64,000 bases of DNA from an uncultured Pelagibacteraceae bacterium. GTDB lineage: Bacteria; Pseudomonadota; Alphaproteobacteria; Pelagibacterales; Pelagibacteraceae. The position numbers were made by a program, and so were the translations under genes. Below, one piece after another: positions 30,478 to 41,802 of this stretch. Numbering within the stretch: the stretch's first letter is position 1; every line of letters begins with the position of its first letter. Under the pieces are notes generated by a model. That model had not been told where the DNA came from, ran no database searches, and was given only the letters and a program-made list of their open reading frames with translations. Location of the stretch: the NCBI GenBank assembly GCA_902596205.1, contig CACJSY010000001.1, positions 1-64,000 of the forward strand, read 5' to 3'.

Positions 30478-30921
30478 TTATTTTACTCCTGTTGAACCAA
30501 ATCCCCCAGATCCACGCTTTGTATCATTAAGAGTTTCTACTTCTTTTAATTTTGCTCTCACAACAGGGCATACAACCATTTGAGCTATACGTAGACCTTT
30601 TTCAACGATAAAAATTTTATCACTAAGATTTATTAGTATTACTTTGAGTTCACCTCTATAATCTGCATCTATTGTTCCTGGAGTATTTAAAACACTAATT
30701 TGATTTTTAGCAGCTAAACCAGATCTAGGTCTAATTTGAATTTCAAAGTTTTTTGGAATACCAACAAATAAACCTGTCGGTATTATTTTGGTCTCTCCAG
30801 GTTTAATCTCAATTTTTATGTCTATATTTGCTGCTAAGTCTAATCCAGAGGAGCCGTCAGTCTCGTATTTTGGCAATGGCACATTTTTTGATAACCTTTT
30901 AATTAATATTTCTGTCATCAA
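30478..30921 (-). CDS. dut: Deoxyuridine 5'-triphosphate nucleotidohydrolase (dUTPase)
   Basis: dUTPase hydrolyses dUTP to dUMP, keeping uracil out of DNA and feeding thymidylate synthesis. The conserved motifs appear in order: SSGLDLAANI, RPRSGLAAKNQI, NTPGTIDADYRGELKVILIN, GLRIAQMVVCPV and RGSGGFGSTG at the C-terminus. It has 147 residues. The start is at the tandem ATGs 30921/30918. It overlaps the coaBC end by 23 bases, the usual coaBC-dut order. Confidence 0.96.
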   Translation of the reverse strand: MMTEILIKRLSKNVPLPKYETDGSSGLDLAANIDIKIEIKPGETKIIPTGLFVGIPKNFEIQIRPRSGLAAKNQISVLNTPGTIDADYRGELKVILINLSDKIFIVEKGLRIAQMVVCPVVRAKLKEVETLNDTKRGSGGFGSTGVK

Positions 30922-32125
30922 TTAATTTATCCAACAATATTTGGGCAATTATATTAGCGATTAAACTTTTCTTATTTTTTTTAATTGATTTAATTTTTCC
31001 AGTTTTATCAATCACAGAAACCTTATTGAAATCAGAGTTAAATCCAATATCCTTTTTAGAAACATCATTTGCAAAAATAAAATCACAATGTTTGTTTTTA
31101 AGTTTTTTAATTGAATTTCCTAAAACATCATGAGTTTCTGCAGAAAAACCTGCTACTATTCGTGGCCTACTTTTATTATTCTTTGATATAAACTCAAGTA
31201 TATCATTATTTTTTATAAAATTAATTGACTCAAAATTTAACTTATCTTTTTTTAATTTATTTTTATTTTTTTGGATTGGTTTAAAATCAGCTACTGCAGC
31301 TGCACACACAGCTAAATCAACTGGTAAAGTTTTTTTTACTTCAGATAGCATTTCATCTGCTGAAGTAATTTTTTTTACTTTAATATTTTTAGGAACTACA
31401 AATGTTGAGGGACCTGCTATTAAAGTTGTATTTATTCCTAATTTATCAAGTGCTAAAGCTATCTCATATCCTTGTTTTCCACTTGACTCATTAGAAATGT
31501 ATCTAATTGGATCTAAGTACTCTCTTGTAGGTCCAGTAGTAACTAACGCTTTTAAATTTTTATCTTTAACAATATTTTTTTTATGAAAATAATTCTTTAG
31601 AAAAAAGAAAATTTGTCTTGGGCTTGACATTTTACCTTCACCAAATTCTCCACAAGCCATTTCCCCTTTTTCTGGCCCAACAAACAAATAACCATAATCT
31701 TGTAAAACTTCTAAATTCTTTTGAGTAGCCTTGTGTAACCACATTCTTACATTCATTGCTGGAACTAATAAGATATCTTTATCAGCTGCCAATATTACTG
31801 TAGTAGCTAAATCCTCGGCTTTTCCACTTGTTAGTTTGCTCATAAAGTTAGCAGTGGTTGGCATTACAATAATTATATCAGCCCATCGAGATAGTCCTAT
31901 ATGATCTATTTCTTCTTCTAATTCTTTGTCGAACAAATTTTCAAAAGTCTTGGTGCCTGTTAAAGTTGTTATTGATAAAGAAGTCACAAATTCTTTACCG
32001 CTTTTTGTAAGGATGGTTTTAATTTCCGCGCCATTTTTTTTAAGCAATCTAATTAGGTCTAGCGTTTTATACGCAGCTATTCCCCCTCCTACAATAATCA
32101 ATATTTTTTTATTTTTTAATGTCAT
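30899..32125 (-). CDS. coaBC: Bifunctional phosphopantothenoylcysteine decarboxylase / phosphopantothenate-cysteine ligase
   Basis: CoaBC carries out two steps of coenzyme A synthesis. The N-terminal CoaC flavoprotein part (about 1-185) has ILIIVGGGIAAYKTLDLIR, the catalytic His in HIGLSRWAD and the Cys loop MACGEFGEGKM. The C-terminal CoaB part has VTTGPTREYLDPIRYISNES and AVCAAAVADF. The length of 408 residues is normal. It lies between ubiB and dut, as in many alphaproteobacteria. Confidence 0.96.
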   Translation of the reverse strand: MTLKNKKILIIVGGGIAAYKTLDLIRLLKKNGAEIKTILTKSGKEFVTSLSITTLTGTKTFENLFDKELEEEIDHIGLSRWADIIIVMPTTANFMSKLTSGKAEDLATTVILAADKDILLVPAMNVRMWLHKATQKNLEVLQDYGYLFVGPEKGEMACGEFGEGKMSSPRQIFFFLKNYFHKKNIVKDKNLKALVTTGPTREYLDPIRYISNESSGKQGYEIALALDKLGINTTLIAGPSTFVVPKNIKVKKITSADEMLSEVKKTLPVDLAVCAAAVADFKPIQKNKNKLKKDKLNFESINFIKNNDILEFISKNNKSRPRIVAGFSAETHDVLGNSIKKLKNKHCDFIFANDVSKKDIGFNSDFNKVSVIDKTGKIKSIKKNKKSLIANIIAQILLDKLIDDRNIN

Positions 32126-32135
32126 AATTCTAAAT

Positions 32136-33695
32136 TTAGAATACTAATAAAAATACGATTATAATACCAAAAAAACTTATTAATATGTTGTTTCTGAAAT
32201 TTTTGAGTTTCATCTGTTCCATTTCCAGATTTTTATTGTTAATCCCTAGACTTAATTTTCCTTCAGCCATCATTTTTAAAGCATAATCTGCTCTATCCAT
32301 TAATCCTGGAAAATCAGGTATGCGTTTAATTATTTCTGCAGATGTGTTTAAAGCTGTATCGAAAGTAGATTTTGGACTTTTTAAGTTTTTTAACCAATCT
32401 TCTAGTACTGGCCTTGAAACCTCCCAGATATTTGTTTCGGGATACAGTTTACGAGCAACACCTTCAACTACTACCATCGTTTTCTGCAATAACAGAAGTG
32501 GAGGCTGAGTTGCCATGTTAAATTTTTCAGTAATCTCAAATAATTGAGCTAATAAATTACCGCCGGAAATATCTTTTATAGACTGTCCAAATATTGGTTC
32601 CCCAACAGAACGTAATGCTTGAGCAAACTCTTCTTTTGAGGCGTCGCGAGGTACTAAACCAGCTTGAAAATGAACCTCGGCAACTTTTATGTAATCTCTT
32701 TTAATAAACCCATACAAAATTTCTGCTAAAAACTTTCTATTATTTTTGTCCAATCTACCCATAATCCCAAAATCAACTGGAACTATATTTCCTTTAGTAT
32801 CTACAAATAAATTTCCTTGATGCATATCACCGTGAAAGAAACCATCTCTTACTGCTTGCTTTAAAAAATGTTGAATTAAATTCTCAGCTAATTGTTTTAG
32901 CTTGACGCCCTGTTCTTCTAATTTTTTATGCTCTCTAATTGATATCCCATCTACTTTATCTAAAGTGAGTATTCTTTTTGTTGTATAGTTCCAATAAATT
33001 TTAGGAACATTAAATCCCTTATCAAGTTTCGTATTTTCATATAATTCATTAGCAGCAGCAGCCTCAAATCTCAGATCCATTTCAATATTAGTGATTTCTC
33101 TTAAAAGGTGCACTACTTCTACTAGTTTTAATCTCTTAGCTTTTGAAATTGTATTTTCAACGATATATGCAAACAACATAAGGGCATCCAATTCCTCATT
33201 AAATAATTGTTCTATATCTGGTCGTAAGATTTTTATTGCTACCTGTTTTTCTTGATTTTCATTTTTTATTTTTGCAAAATGAACTTGAGCAATAGATGCT
33301 GCCGCTATCGGCTCTCCAATTTGAATAATATTTTGGTATTGTTTCTCACCAATCTCTTTTTTAATAACTTTTTTTGCCTCATAAAGTTCAAAAGCTGGAA
33401 CTTTATCTTGAAGTTTTTCTAAATCTTTTGCCATTTCCTCACCGATTATATCTGGTCGTGTAGCTAAAAATTGCCCAAGTTTTATAAATGTAGTGCCCAT
33501 TCCTTGAAGTGCTTCACAAAGATTTTGACCTGGGTTATTATTTTTTAATTGAGTATTTTTCGAACCAAAAGAAATTAAACTGAAGAATAAATTTACAGAC
33601 AATGGAATTTGATATACTTGATTTATTGTGTCAATTGCACCTGAAGTAGACAGTTTCCTAGCAATTTGAAATAACTTAAAAACTCTTTTTAACAT
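32136..33695 (-). CDS. ubiB: UbiB/ABC1-family atypical kinase for ubiquinone synthesis
   Basis: UbiB is a membrane-associated atypical kinase/ATPase needed for aerobic ubiquinone synthesis. It shows the KxGQ motif in MGTTFIKLGQFLATRPD, the lysine in VAIKILRPDI, the catalytic loop FFHGDMHQGNLFVD and the metal motif PVDFGIMGRL. A hydrophobic C-terminal segment (ILISFFGIIIVFLLVF) anchors it. It has 519 residues and follows ubiE with no spacer. Confidence 0.95.
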   Translation of the reverse strand: MLKRVFKLFQIARKLSTSGAIDTINQVYQIPLSVNLFFSLISFGSKNTQLKNNNPGQNLCEALQGMGTTFIKLGQFLATRPDIIGEEMAKDLEKLQDKVPAFELYEAKKVIKKEIGEKQYQNIIQIGEPIAAASIAQVHFAKIKNENQEKQVAIKILRPDIEQLFNEELDALMLFAYIVENTISKAKRLKLVEVVHLLREITNIEMDLRFEAAAANELYENTKLDKGFNVPKIYWNYTTKRILTLDKVDGISIREHKKLEEQGVKLKQLAENLIQHFLKQAVRDGFFHGDMHQGNLFVDTKGNIVPVDFGIMGRLDKNNRKFLAEILYGFIKRDYIKVAEVHFQAGLVPRDASKEEFAQALRSVGEPIFGQSIKDISGGNLLAQLFEITEKFNMATQPPLLLLQKTMVVVEGVARKLYPETNIWEVSRPVLEDWLKNLKSPKSTFDTALNTSAEIIKRIPDFPGLMDRADYALKMMAEGKLSLGINNKNLEMEQMKLKNFRNNILISFFGIIIVFLLVF

Positions 33696-34400
33696 TTAAA
33701 TTTTCCATCCAGAATGTATAGCTGATATACCATTTGTGAGATTTCTGTATTCTACGTTGGTAAACCCATTTTTAGTTATTAGTTCTAAAAGTTGATCTTG
33801 ATTATAAAAAGCGTCTATACTGTTAATCAAATATTCGTATGGTTTTGATGATCCTACAACATATTTACCTAAAGCAGGTATGACTTTTGAATAATTTTTA
33901 TATAAAAAACTTAATAATTCATTATTTATTTTTGAAAATTCTAAACACATAAAACGACCACCTGGTTTTAAAACTCTGTAAGCTTCCTTGAGAGCTTTAT
34001 TAATATCAGAAACATTTCGTATGCCATAGCTAATTGAATAAAAGTCATAAATATTATCATCAACAGGTAAATTTTCAGCAGTAGACTTAATCCATTTGAT
34101 ATTCTTAAAATTCGCAAGATTTTTTTTCCCTTCCTTAAACATGTGTTCGTTTGGCTCTATGCAAGTGACCGTTGATAGATTTTTATTCCGTAAAGAAAAT
34201 AGTTTTGCTATATCTCCAGTGCCTGATGCGACATCAATCAAAGAGGAGTCATCAGAAGGATTCATCCAGTCAATAAATTTATCCTTCCAAATACGATGTA
34301 TTCCCAAGGACATTATATCATTCATGAAGTCATATTTGTTGTAAACTTCCGAAAATACAGAATTGACTAATTTTGCTTTATCTTGAATAGTGCTTTTCAT
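33696..34400 (-). CDS. ubiE: Ubiquinone/menaquinone C-methyltransferase UbiE
   Basis: SAM-dependent C-methyltransferase of ubiquinone synthesis. YDFMNDIMSLGIHRIWKDKF, DVASGTGDIAKLF (motif I) and YRVLKPGGRFMCLEFSKI are the family signatures. It has 234 residues. It starts the minus-strand run ubiE-ubiB-coaBC-dut. Its ATG lies only 11 bases from that of the divergent mutM, so its promoter must extend into mutM. Confidence 0.95.
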   Translation of the reverse strand: MKSTIQDKAKLVNSVFSEVYNKYDFMNDIMSLGIHRIWKDKFIDWMNPSDDSSLIDVASGTGDIAKLFSLRNKNLSTVTCIEPNEHMFKEGKKNLANFKNIKWIKSTAENLPVDDNIYDFYSISYGIRNVSDINKALKEAYRVLKPGGRFMCLEFSKINNELLSFLYKNYSKVIPALGKYVVGSSKPYEYLINSIDAFYNQDQLLELITKNGFTNVEYRNLTNGISAIHSGWKI

Positions 34401-34411
34401 AATTTAATTAT

Positions 34412-35281
34412 ATGCCAGAATTACCAGAAGTTGAAGTTGTTAAAAGGTCTTTAACTAATAAAACTCAAAATTTAATTATAAAAGCGGTCAAAATAAATGA
34501 TGGGAGACTACGATACAAAATTAATAGAAATAAAATCAAAAAGATTATTGGGTTAAAGTTTAAAAAAATTTCCAGGAGATCTAAATATCTATTATTTTTC
34601 TTTAATAAAGACATTGTAATGTTAGTGCATTTAGGTATGACTGGAAAATTTTTTTTTGTTAACAGCAAAAGAAGAAAATATAAAACGAGTTTTTATTACG
34701 ATTTAAATGAAGAAAAAGATAAAAAACATGATCGCATAATCTTTGATTTATCAAATGATAATAAATTGATTTATAATGATATTAGAAAATTTGGTTTTAT
34801 AAAGTTTGTAAAAAGAGTTAGTTTGGACCAAAATATCCACCTTAAACATTTAGGGCCCGAGCCTTTAAGCACTGAATTTAGTGTTGAATACTTTAAAAAT
34901 TTTATAAAAGGAAGAGAAAGAACAATAAAGGATTTATTAATGGATCAAAAATTTATATCTGGACTTGGTAATATTTATGTAAACGAAATTCTTTTTTTTA
35001 GCGGGGTAAGACCTACAAAAAAAATAAAAAAACTTACAAATTCTGAGATTCAAAAAATTATAAAATTTTCAAAAAAAATAATCACTAAAGCAATTATACT
35101 TGGAGGTTCATCCATCAAAGATTTTTCTAGTGGCAGTGGAAAAAAAGGTTTGTTTCAGCAACATTTTAGCGTTTATGGAAAAAAAGGTGAAAATTGCTCT
35201 AATGTTAAGTGCTTTGGTAAGATTAAAAAAATTGTAATAGCCAATCGAGCATCATTTTTTTGTAGTAAATGCCAAAAATAA
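34412..35281 (+). CDS. mutM: Formamidopyrimidine-DNA glycosylase MutM
   Basis: Excises 8-oxoguanine and related oxidised purines. It begins PELPEVEVVKRSL, where the N-terminal Pro is the catalytic nucleophile after methionine removal. LMDQKFISGLGNIYVNEILF is the H2TH region, and a C-terminal zinc finger (CSNVKCFG ... CSKCQ) is present. It has 289 residues. rpsT and dnaA follow, an order seen in other alphaproteobacteria. Confidence 0.96.
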   Translation: MPELPEVEVVKRSLTNKTQNLIIKAVKINDGRLRYKINRNKIKKIIGLKFKKISRRSKYLLFFFNKDIVMLVHLGMTGKFFFVNSKRRKYKTSFYYDLNEEKDKKHDRIIFDLSNDNKLIYNDIRKFGFIKFVKRVSLDQNIHLKHLGPEPLSTEFSVEYFKNFIKGRERTIKDLLMDQKFISGLGNIYVNEILFFSGVRPTKKIKKLTNSEIQKIIKFSKKIITKAIILGGSSIKDFSSGSGKKGLFQQHFSVYGKKGENCSNVKCFGKIKKIVIANRASFFCSKCQK

Positions 35282-35286
35282 TAAAG

Positions 35287-35315
35287 TTGACCATGTTAAA
35301 TTGCACATATATACA
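35287..35315 (+). promoter_or_regulatory. Probable rpsT promoter giving a very short leader
   Basis: TTGACC (35287-35292), exactly 17 bases, then TATACA (35310-35315) form a good sigma-70-type promoter. Transcription would start about six to eight bases later, within the A run directly before the rpsT ATG at 35326. The mRNA would therefore have a leader of only a few bases, and no Shine-Dalgarno is visible. Confidence 0.6.
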
Positions 35316-35325
35316 ATCCTAAAAA

Positions 35326-35586
35326 ATGCCAAATACTAAATCAGCAATCAGAAGAGTAAGAAGGGTTAAAAAACAGACCCAAGTTAATAGAGTTCGAAAG
35401 AGCAAGTACAAGAACGCCGTAAAGCAAATGGAAATCCATTTAAAAGATAAAGATAAGGCAAAGGCAAAAAAATATTTTTCAAAATTTCAATCAATTCTAA
35501 TGCAGGTTGCCAAATCTGGCATTATAAGTAGAAACACAGCTGCAAGAAAAATTTCTAGAATTTCAAAAAAAGTTTTCTCTAAATAA
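35326..35586 (+). CDS. rpsT: 30S ribosomal protein S20
   Basis: S20 is a helical protein that binds 16S rRNA. MPNTKSAIRRVRRVKKQTQV and the C-terminal GIISRNTAARKISRISKKV match the family (usual PHKNTAARHKSRL). The length of 86 residues is normal. It has its own apparent promoter. rpsT next to dnaA is a conserved alphaproteobacterial arrangement. Confidence 0.96.
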   Translation: MPNTKSAIRRVRRVKKQTQVNRVRKSKYKNAVKQMEIHLKDKDKAKAKKYFSKFQSILMQVAKSGIISRNTAARKISRISKKVFSK

Positions 35587-35802
35587 TCAATTTAAAGTTG
35601 ATTGTCCAAAAAAATTTAATCTATATTTAGTTTCATATAACCAAATGTAGAAACTTAATTCATTCAGTTGAAAATATTTTTTAATTCTATCTGAACGATA
35701 ACTGTACAACCGATTCGTAAATTTATTTTTGATTACAACCTATACGTAGTTGCAAAAAATTTACAAAAGTCGTTTAAAGGAATCTCTTTAAGAAAAATCT
35801 AC
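35587..35802 (+). other. Intergenic region between rpsT and dnaA
   Basis: This 216-base gap is the largest in the window and must hold the dnaA promoter. I see no perfect TTATCCACA DnaA box. Two partly similar stretches stand out, TACAACCGATTCGTAAA and TACAACCTATACGTAGT, about 30 bases apart. A weak hairpin follows rpsT (CAATTTAAAGTTG). It may hold a regulatory site for dnaA; nothing here is strong enough to call an origin. Confidence 0.4.
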
Positions 35803-37194
35803 ATGGAAAACAACAATATAAAAAAACAGAATGCGTTTGTTTCAGAGGAAGAAAAGACGTTAAATTGGGAAGAAATACAAACATCATTTAAAAAGAATTT
35901 TGGTACCGAAGTATACAACAGTTGGCTACAAAAAATCTCTTTAGTAAAAGAATATAATGACTATCTAATTCTTGGGGTACCAACAAGATTTTTTAGGGAT
36001 TGGATAGTGTCCCGTTATTTAGACAAAATCTTAGAGCAAGTTAAAAGCTTTAAACTCAGTTTAAATAGAATTGAATTTAAGATAATTGAGGAAAATAAAA
36101 AAAATCAGGAATTCATAAAGATTGATGAGCTAAATAAAGTTACTGAAATAAAAGACTCAATTTTAAATTATAATAGGCTAAACCCTAATTTAAACTTTGA
36201 GAGTTTTATACAAGGCAAAAGTAATGATATTGCCCTTTCTTATTCGAAAAAGGTATGTGAGCATATTTCAAGGTATAACCCGCTTTATGTATGTGGAGGA
36301 GTAGGTTTAGGCAAAACTCACCTTTTAAATGCTATTGGAATAGAGCTTCAACACAATAATAATGTAATGTTCATTTCAGCTGAGAGATTTATGTACCATT
36401 TTATTAAATCTATAAAAAAAAACGATATGGTAAATTTCAAAGATTTTTTCAGGAAGTCTTCAGTATTTATAATTGATGATATTCAATTTATTAGTGGAAA
36501 AGAGAGCTTGCAAGAGGAATTTTTTCATACATTTAACAGCCTTATGGATAAAGGCTCACAAATAATAATTTCAGCAGATAGAGCACCAATGAAGCTTGAT
36601 AGAGTGCAAGAAAGAATTAAATCAAGATTAGCCGGAGGTTTGGTAGTTGATATTGAGGCTCCAGATTTGGATTTAAAAATAAAAATAATTAAAAAGAAAA
36701 TAGAGGAAATTGAGAGTCAATTTAAAGAAAAAATTAATCTAAGTGATGAAGTTATTAATTATTTAGCAAGTGAAAGCAAAACAAATATTAGGGAACTTAT
36801 TGGTATATTAAATAGAATCATTGCATTCAGCAGAGTTCATAACAAAGATTTGAATATAAGTGATTGTAAAAATATTTTAAAAGATGTTTTTAACCAAATT
36901 AGAGTTATTACAGTCGATAAAATACAGAACGTTGTTTCAAATTATTTTAATATTGCTTTAAGTGAAATGCTCTCCCAAAGAAGATCGCGACCACTTGCTA
37001 GGCCGAGACAGATAGCAATGTACTTAGCAAAAAAAATGACAACTCGATCTTTACCGGAAATTGGAAGAAGATTTGCGAACCGAGATCACACTACGGTTAT
37101 ACATGCAGTTAAAACTATTACTAGACTATCTGAGCAAGATGATGAGATGAAAAAGAATATTAGTCAGATAAAAAGTTTATTATTAGAGCAGTAG
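35803..37194 (+). CDS. dnaA: Chromosomal replication initiator DnaA
   Basis: DnaA binds the origin and opens DNA for replication. It has an N-terminal domain I (WEEIQTSFKKNFGTEVYNSW), the AAA+ Walker A GGVGLGKTHLLNAIG, Walker B FIIDDIQFISGKE and the C-terminal DnaA-box-binding signature GRRFANRDHTTVIHAVK. The length of 463 residues is normal. dnaN follows after four bases. Confidence 0.97.
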   Translation: MENNNIKKQNAFVSEEEKTLNWEEIQTSFKKNFGTEVYNSWLQKISLVKEYNDYLILGVPTRFFRDWIVSRYLDKILEQVKSFKLSLNRIEFKIIEENKKNQEFIKIDELNKVTEIKDSILNYNRLNPNLNFESFIQGKSNDIALSYSKKVCEHISRYNPLYVCGGVGLGKTHLLNAIGIELQHNNNVMFISAERFMYHFIKSIKKNDMVNFKDFFRKSSVFIIDDIQFISGKESLQEEFFHTFNSLMDKGSQIIISADRAPMKLDRVQERIKSRLAGGLVVDIEAPDLDLKIKIIKKKIEEIESQFKEKINLSDEVINYLASESKTNIRELIGILNRIIAFSRVHNKDLNISDCKNILKDVFNQIRVITVDKIQNVVSNYFNIALSEMLSQRRSRPLARPRQIAMYLAKKMTTRSLPEIGRRFANRDHTTVIHAVKTITRLSEQDDEMKKNISQIKSLLLEQ

Positions 37195-37198
37195 ATAA

Positions 37199-38314
37199 AT
37201 GCAGTTTGTTGTAAAAAGAGATATTTTATTGAAATCATTAAATTTTGTTCAAGGAGTGGTGGAAAAGAAAAATACTCTTCCTATACTTTCAAATGTTCTG
37301 CTACAACTTAAAGATAAAAAATTATCTATTGTTGCAACAGATCTTGATATTATTTTTTATGATGAAATAAGCAACGTCAAAATAATTAACGAAGGAAGTA
37401 CCACAACTTCTGCAGCAATACTTTATGATATTTTAAGAAAAATTTCGTCTGACTCAGAATTAAACTTTGAATTAAAATCAGAAAATAGACTAAGTTTAAA
37501 AAGTGAAAGTGCAGATTTTAATCTACTGTGCTTACCAACTGATAATTTTCCAACTTTTGCAGATGAATTTGAAGGAAGCGAAATTTCATTAAATAACAAT
37601 AGATTTTTAAAACTTTTAAATAAAACAAGAATTTCAATATCAAATGATGATACTAGACACTATCTTAATGGAATATTTCTACATCTTACAGAGGCGCATG
37701 GAAGAAATTTTTTAACTGGTGTTGCTACGGATAGTCATAGATTGTCCTCTAGCAGTTTAGAGGTAGATAAAATGAATGATTTTACCTCTATTATTTTACC
37801 AAGAAAGACTGTATTTCAACTATGTTCCCTCTTAAATGAAGCTAAAGACCCACTAATTATGCAAACTAGTGACAATAAAATAAAATTTACACTTGGTAGC
37901 ATAAAATTGATTTCCAAAGTAATCGATGGGAAATTTCCAGATTATAAAAAAGTAGTGCCAACTCAAAACGATAAAATTCTAGTTGTATCCTCAAAAGATT
38001 TTATAAATTCAATTGAGAGGGTTGCAAGTGTTTCAATCGATAGAAAAGAGGGAGTTAAATTACTTATAAATAAAGATAATGTACAGCTTTCCGTAAATAG
38101 TGCTAATTCAGGAGAAGGAAATGAAAAAATAAAGGCAGAATTTAACTCAGAAAATCTTAACATAAGTTTTAATTCAAAATATTTAATTGATATTGCTTCA
38201 GAAGTTGAAAATTCTAAACTAAAAATGAATCTTAAAGACTCTGTTTCACCAGTCTTAATAGAGGACATCTCAGATAAAAATAGTTATTACGTTATAATGC
38301 CAATGAAAATCTAG
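37199..38314 (+). CDS. dnaN: DNA polymerase III beta subunit (sliding clamp)
   Basis: The ring-shaped clamp holds DNA polymerase III on the template. The three clamp repeats span the length, with KKNTLPILSNVLLQL near the start, TGVATDSHRLS in the middle and YYVIMPMKI at the C-terminus, which ends in the usual M-P-M-R/K-I form. It has 371 residues. recF would normally come next; instead there is a 130-base gap and then gyrB. Confidence 0.97.
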   Translation: MQFVVKRDILLKSLNFVQGVVEKKNTLPILSNVLLQLKDKKLSIVATDLDIIFYDEISNVKIINEGSTTTSAAILYDILRKISSDSELNFELKSENRLSLKSESADFNLLCLPTDNFPTFADEFEGSEISLNNNRFLKLLNKTRISISNDDTRHYLNGIFLHLTEAHGRNFLTGVATDSHRLSSSSLEVDKMNDFTSIILPRKTVFQLCSLLNEAKDPLIMQTSDNKIKFTLGSIKLISKVIDGKFPDYKKVVPTQNDKILVVSSKDFINSIERVASVSIDRKEGVKLLINKDNVQLSVNSANSGEGNEKIKAEFNSENLNISFNSKYLIDIASEVENSKLKMNLKDSVSPVLIEDISDKNSYYVIMPMKI

Positions 38315-38420
38315 TTTTTATCGGTTTTAGATTTTTTTTTATTTTTAGCTCTATAATTGTTGATACTAAATAGTTTTAAGTGGCTATGCTCAAAAGCGAT
38401 TTTCTATTCGATAAAAAAAA

Positions 38421-38429
38421 TGATATGAT
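38421..38429 (+). promoter_or_regulatory. Possible extended -10 promoter for gyrB
   Basis: TGATATGAT fits an extended -10 (TGnTATnAT-like) 15 bases before the gyrB ATG. No good -35 is visible at the right distance. It lies in the 130-base dnaN-gyrB gap, where I see no gene or other structure. Confidence 0.35.
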
Positions 38430-38441
38430 GATAAATTCTAA

Positions 38442-40502
<2,061 letters not shown>

Positions 40503-40509
40503 TATTTTG

Positions 40510-41799
40510 ATGAATCTATCCACTCTTTTTAGAACAAAAGAGAACCTTAACTTAGATAAAAATACCCTTACAATCCTTAGATATATAGCCATTTTTGGCC
40601 AGTTTTTAGCTATCAGTGTGGTATATTTCTATCTTCAACTGCCATTTCCGATTGAGTTAAGCTACCTAATAATTTGTTTGGGTTTGGCTACTAACCTATA
40701 TTTACAATTTGGAATTAAATTTAATCAACTAAAAGATTTGTATGCATCAGTTTTTTTAGTTTATGATCTAATACAATTAAGTATTTTGTTATACTTAACT
40801 GGCGGTATATTTAATCCATTTTGTTTTTTACTTATTATTCCAGCAATAGTTTCATCTACTTTCTTGAGTATGGGAACTACTATTATTTTAGGATTGATTA
40901 CATCATTACTTTTATTAACTATTTCATTTTATCATCTCCCTTTACCCGGAGAAGAAATGGACTTACTTCATTTTCCTAATTTTTATAAGACTGGAATAAT
41001 AATATCTATTTTCATTGGTTTAGTTTTTTTAAGTTATTTCGGTATTCGCTTCGCAGGTGAAAAAAAGAAAACTTCTGAAGCGCTAAATAAATTACAAGAA
41101 GTAATTTATAAAGAGTATGAATTAGAATCTCTAGGAGGCCAAGCGGCAGCAGCAGCTCACTCATTAGGAACACCACTGGCAACCATTTCTGTCGTATCTA
41201 AAGAACTAAAAAAAGAAATTGGTGATAATAGTGAATTATCAAAAGATATAGATTTATTAATCAGTCAATCAAAAAGATGTAGTGATATTTTAAAAAAAAT
41301 TTCGAAAAAACAAATAGAGAAAGATAAATTCTTCAGCTCAGTTAAATTAGAGGATCTTTTGGAAGAAATTTTAAATTCTTTTAAAGAAACTTCTTCTAAA
41401 GATATAATTTTAGTCTCTGATAATGATAAAAACAAAATTGATATAAGTAGATCACCGGAGATGATATATGGTTTAAGAAATTTTATAGGTAATGCTATAA
41501 AGTTTTCAAAAAGTAAAGTAAATGTTTTCCTATATAGTAACGATAAAGAAATTAAAATAATTATAAATGATGATGGGCCTGGTTTCCCAGAAGATGTCAT
41601 CAAAAGAATTGGCGAGCCTTATATTAAATCAAAATCTAAAGAAACAAATCCTAATTCCGGATTAGGTCTTGGAACTTTTTTAGGAAAGACTCTATTAGAA
41701 AGGCAAAATGCTAAACTAATTTTTAAAGATGATAAAAATCTAGGTGGGGCTTCTGTAGTTATAAGTTGGTCTCCTAAAAATATTTTACTAAGTGGGTAA
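40510..41799 (+). CDS. regB: Redox-sensing histidine kinase RegB/PrrB
   Basis: Six hydrophobic segments fill residues 25-190, including the quinone-site motif GGIFNPFCF (family GGxxNPF). The H box is GGQAAAAAHSLGTPLATISV, and the redox-active Cys is kept in SQSKRCSDILKKI. N and G boxes follow (FIGNAIKFSKSKV, NDDGPGFPED, GLGLGTFLGKTL). RegB senses the quinone pool and oxygen state and phosphorylates RegA, encoded 4.3 kb away at 46112. The start is ATG 40510; the track's TTG at 40507 is less likely. It follows gyrB by seven bases. Confidence 0.9.
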   Translation: MNLSTLFRTKENLNLDKNTLTILRYIAIFGQFLAISVVYFYLQLPFPIELSYLIICLGLATNLYLQFGIKFNQLKDLYASVFLVYDLIQLSILLYLTGGIFNPFCFLLIIPAIVSSTFLSMGTTIILGLITSLLLLTISFYHLPLPGEEMDLLHFPNFYKTGIIISIFIGLVFLSYFGIRFAGEKKKTSEALNKLQEVIYKEYELESLGGQAAAAAHSLGTPLATISVVSKELKKEIGDNSELSKDIDLLISQSKRCSDILKKISKKQIEKDKFFSSVKLEDLLEEILNSFKETSSKDIILVSDNDKNKIDISRSPEMIYGLRNFIGNAIKFSKSKVNVFLYSNDKEIKIIINDDGPGFPEDVIKRIGEPYIKSKSKETNPNSGLGLGTFLGKTLLERQNAKLIFKDDKNLGGASVVISWSPKNILLSG

Positions 41800-41802
41800 A
41801 TT

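Noticed and set aside
32127-32142. Perfect palindrome ATTCTAAATTTAGAAT near the ubiB stop and coaBC start
   Set aside because: It has half-sites like the Irr box but in a different arrangement, lies at the very end of ubiB coding sequence, and AT-rich DNA gives such palindromes by chance.
35587-35802. Replication origin upstream of dnaA
   Set aside because: No perfect DnaA boxes or clustered near-matches were found, and alphaproteobacterial origins are often elsewhere.
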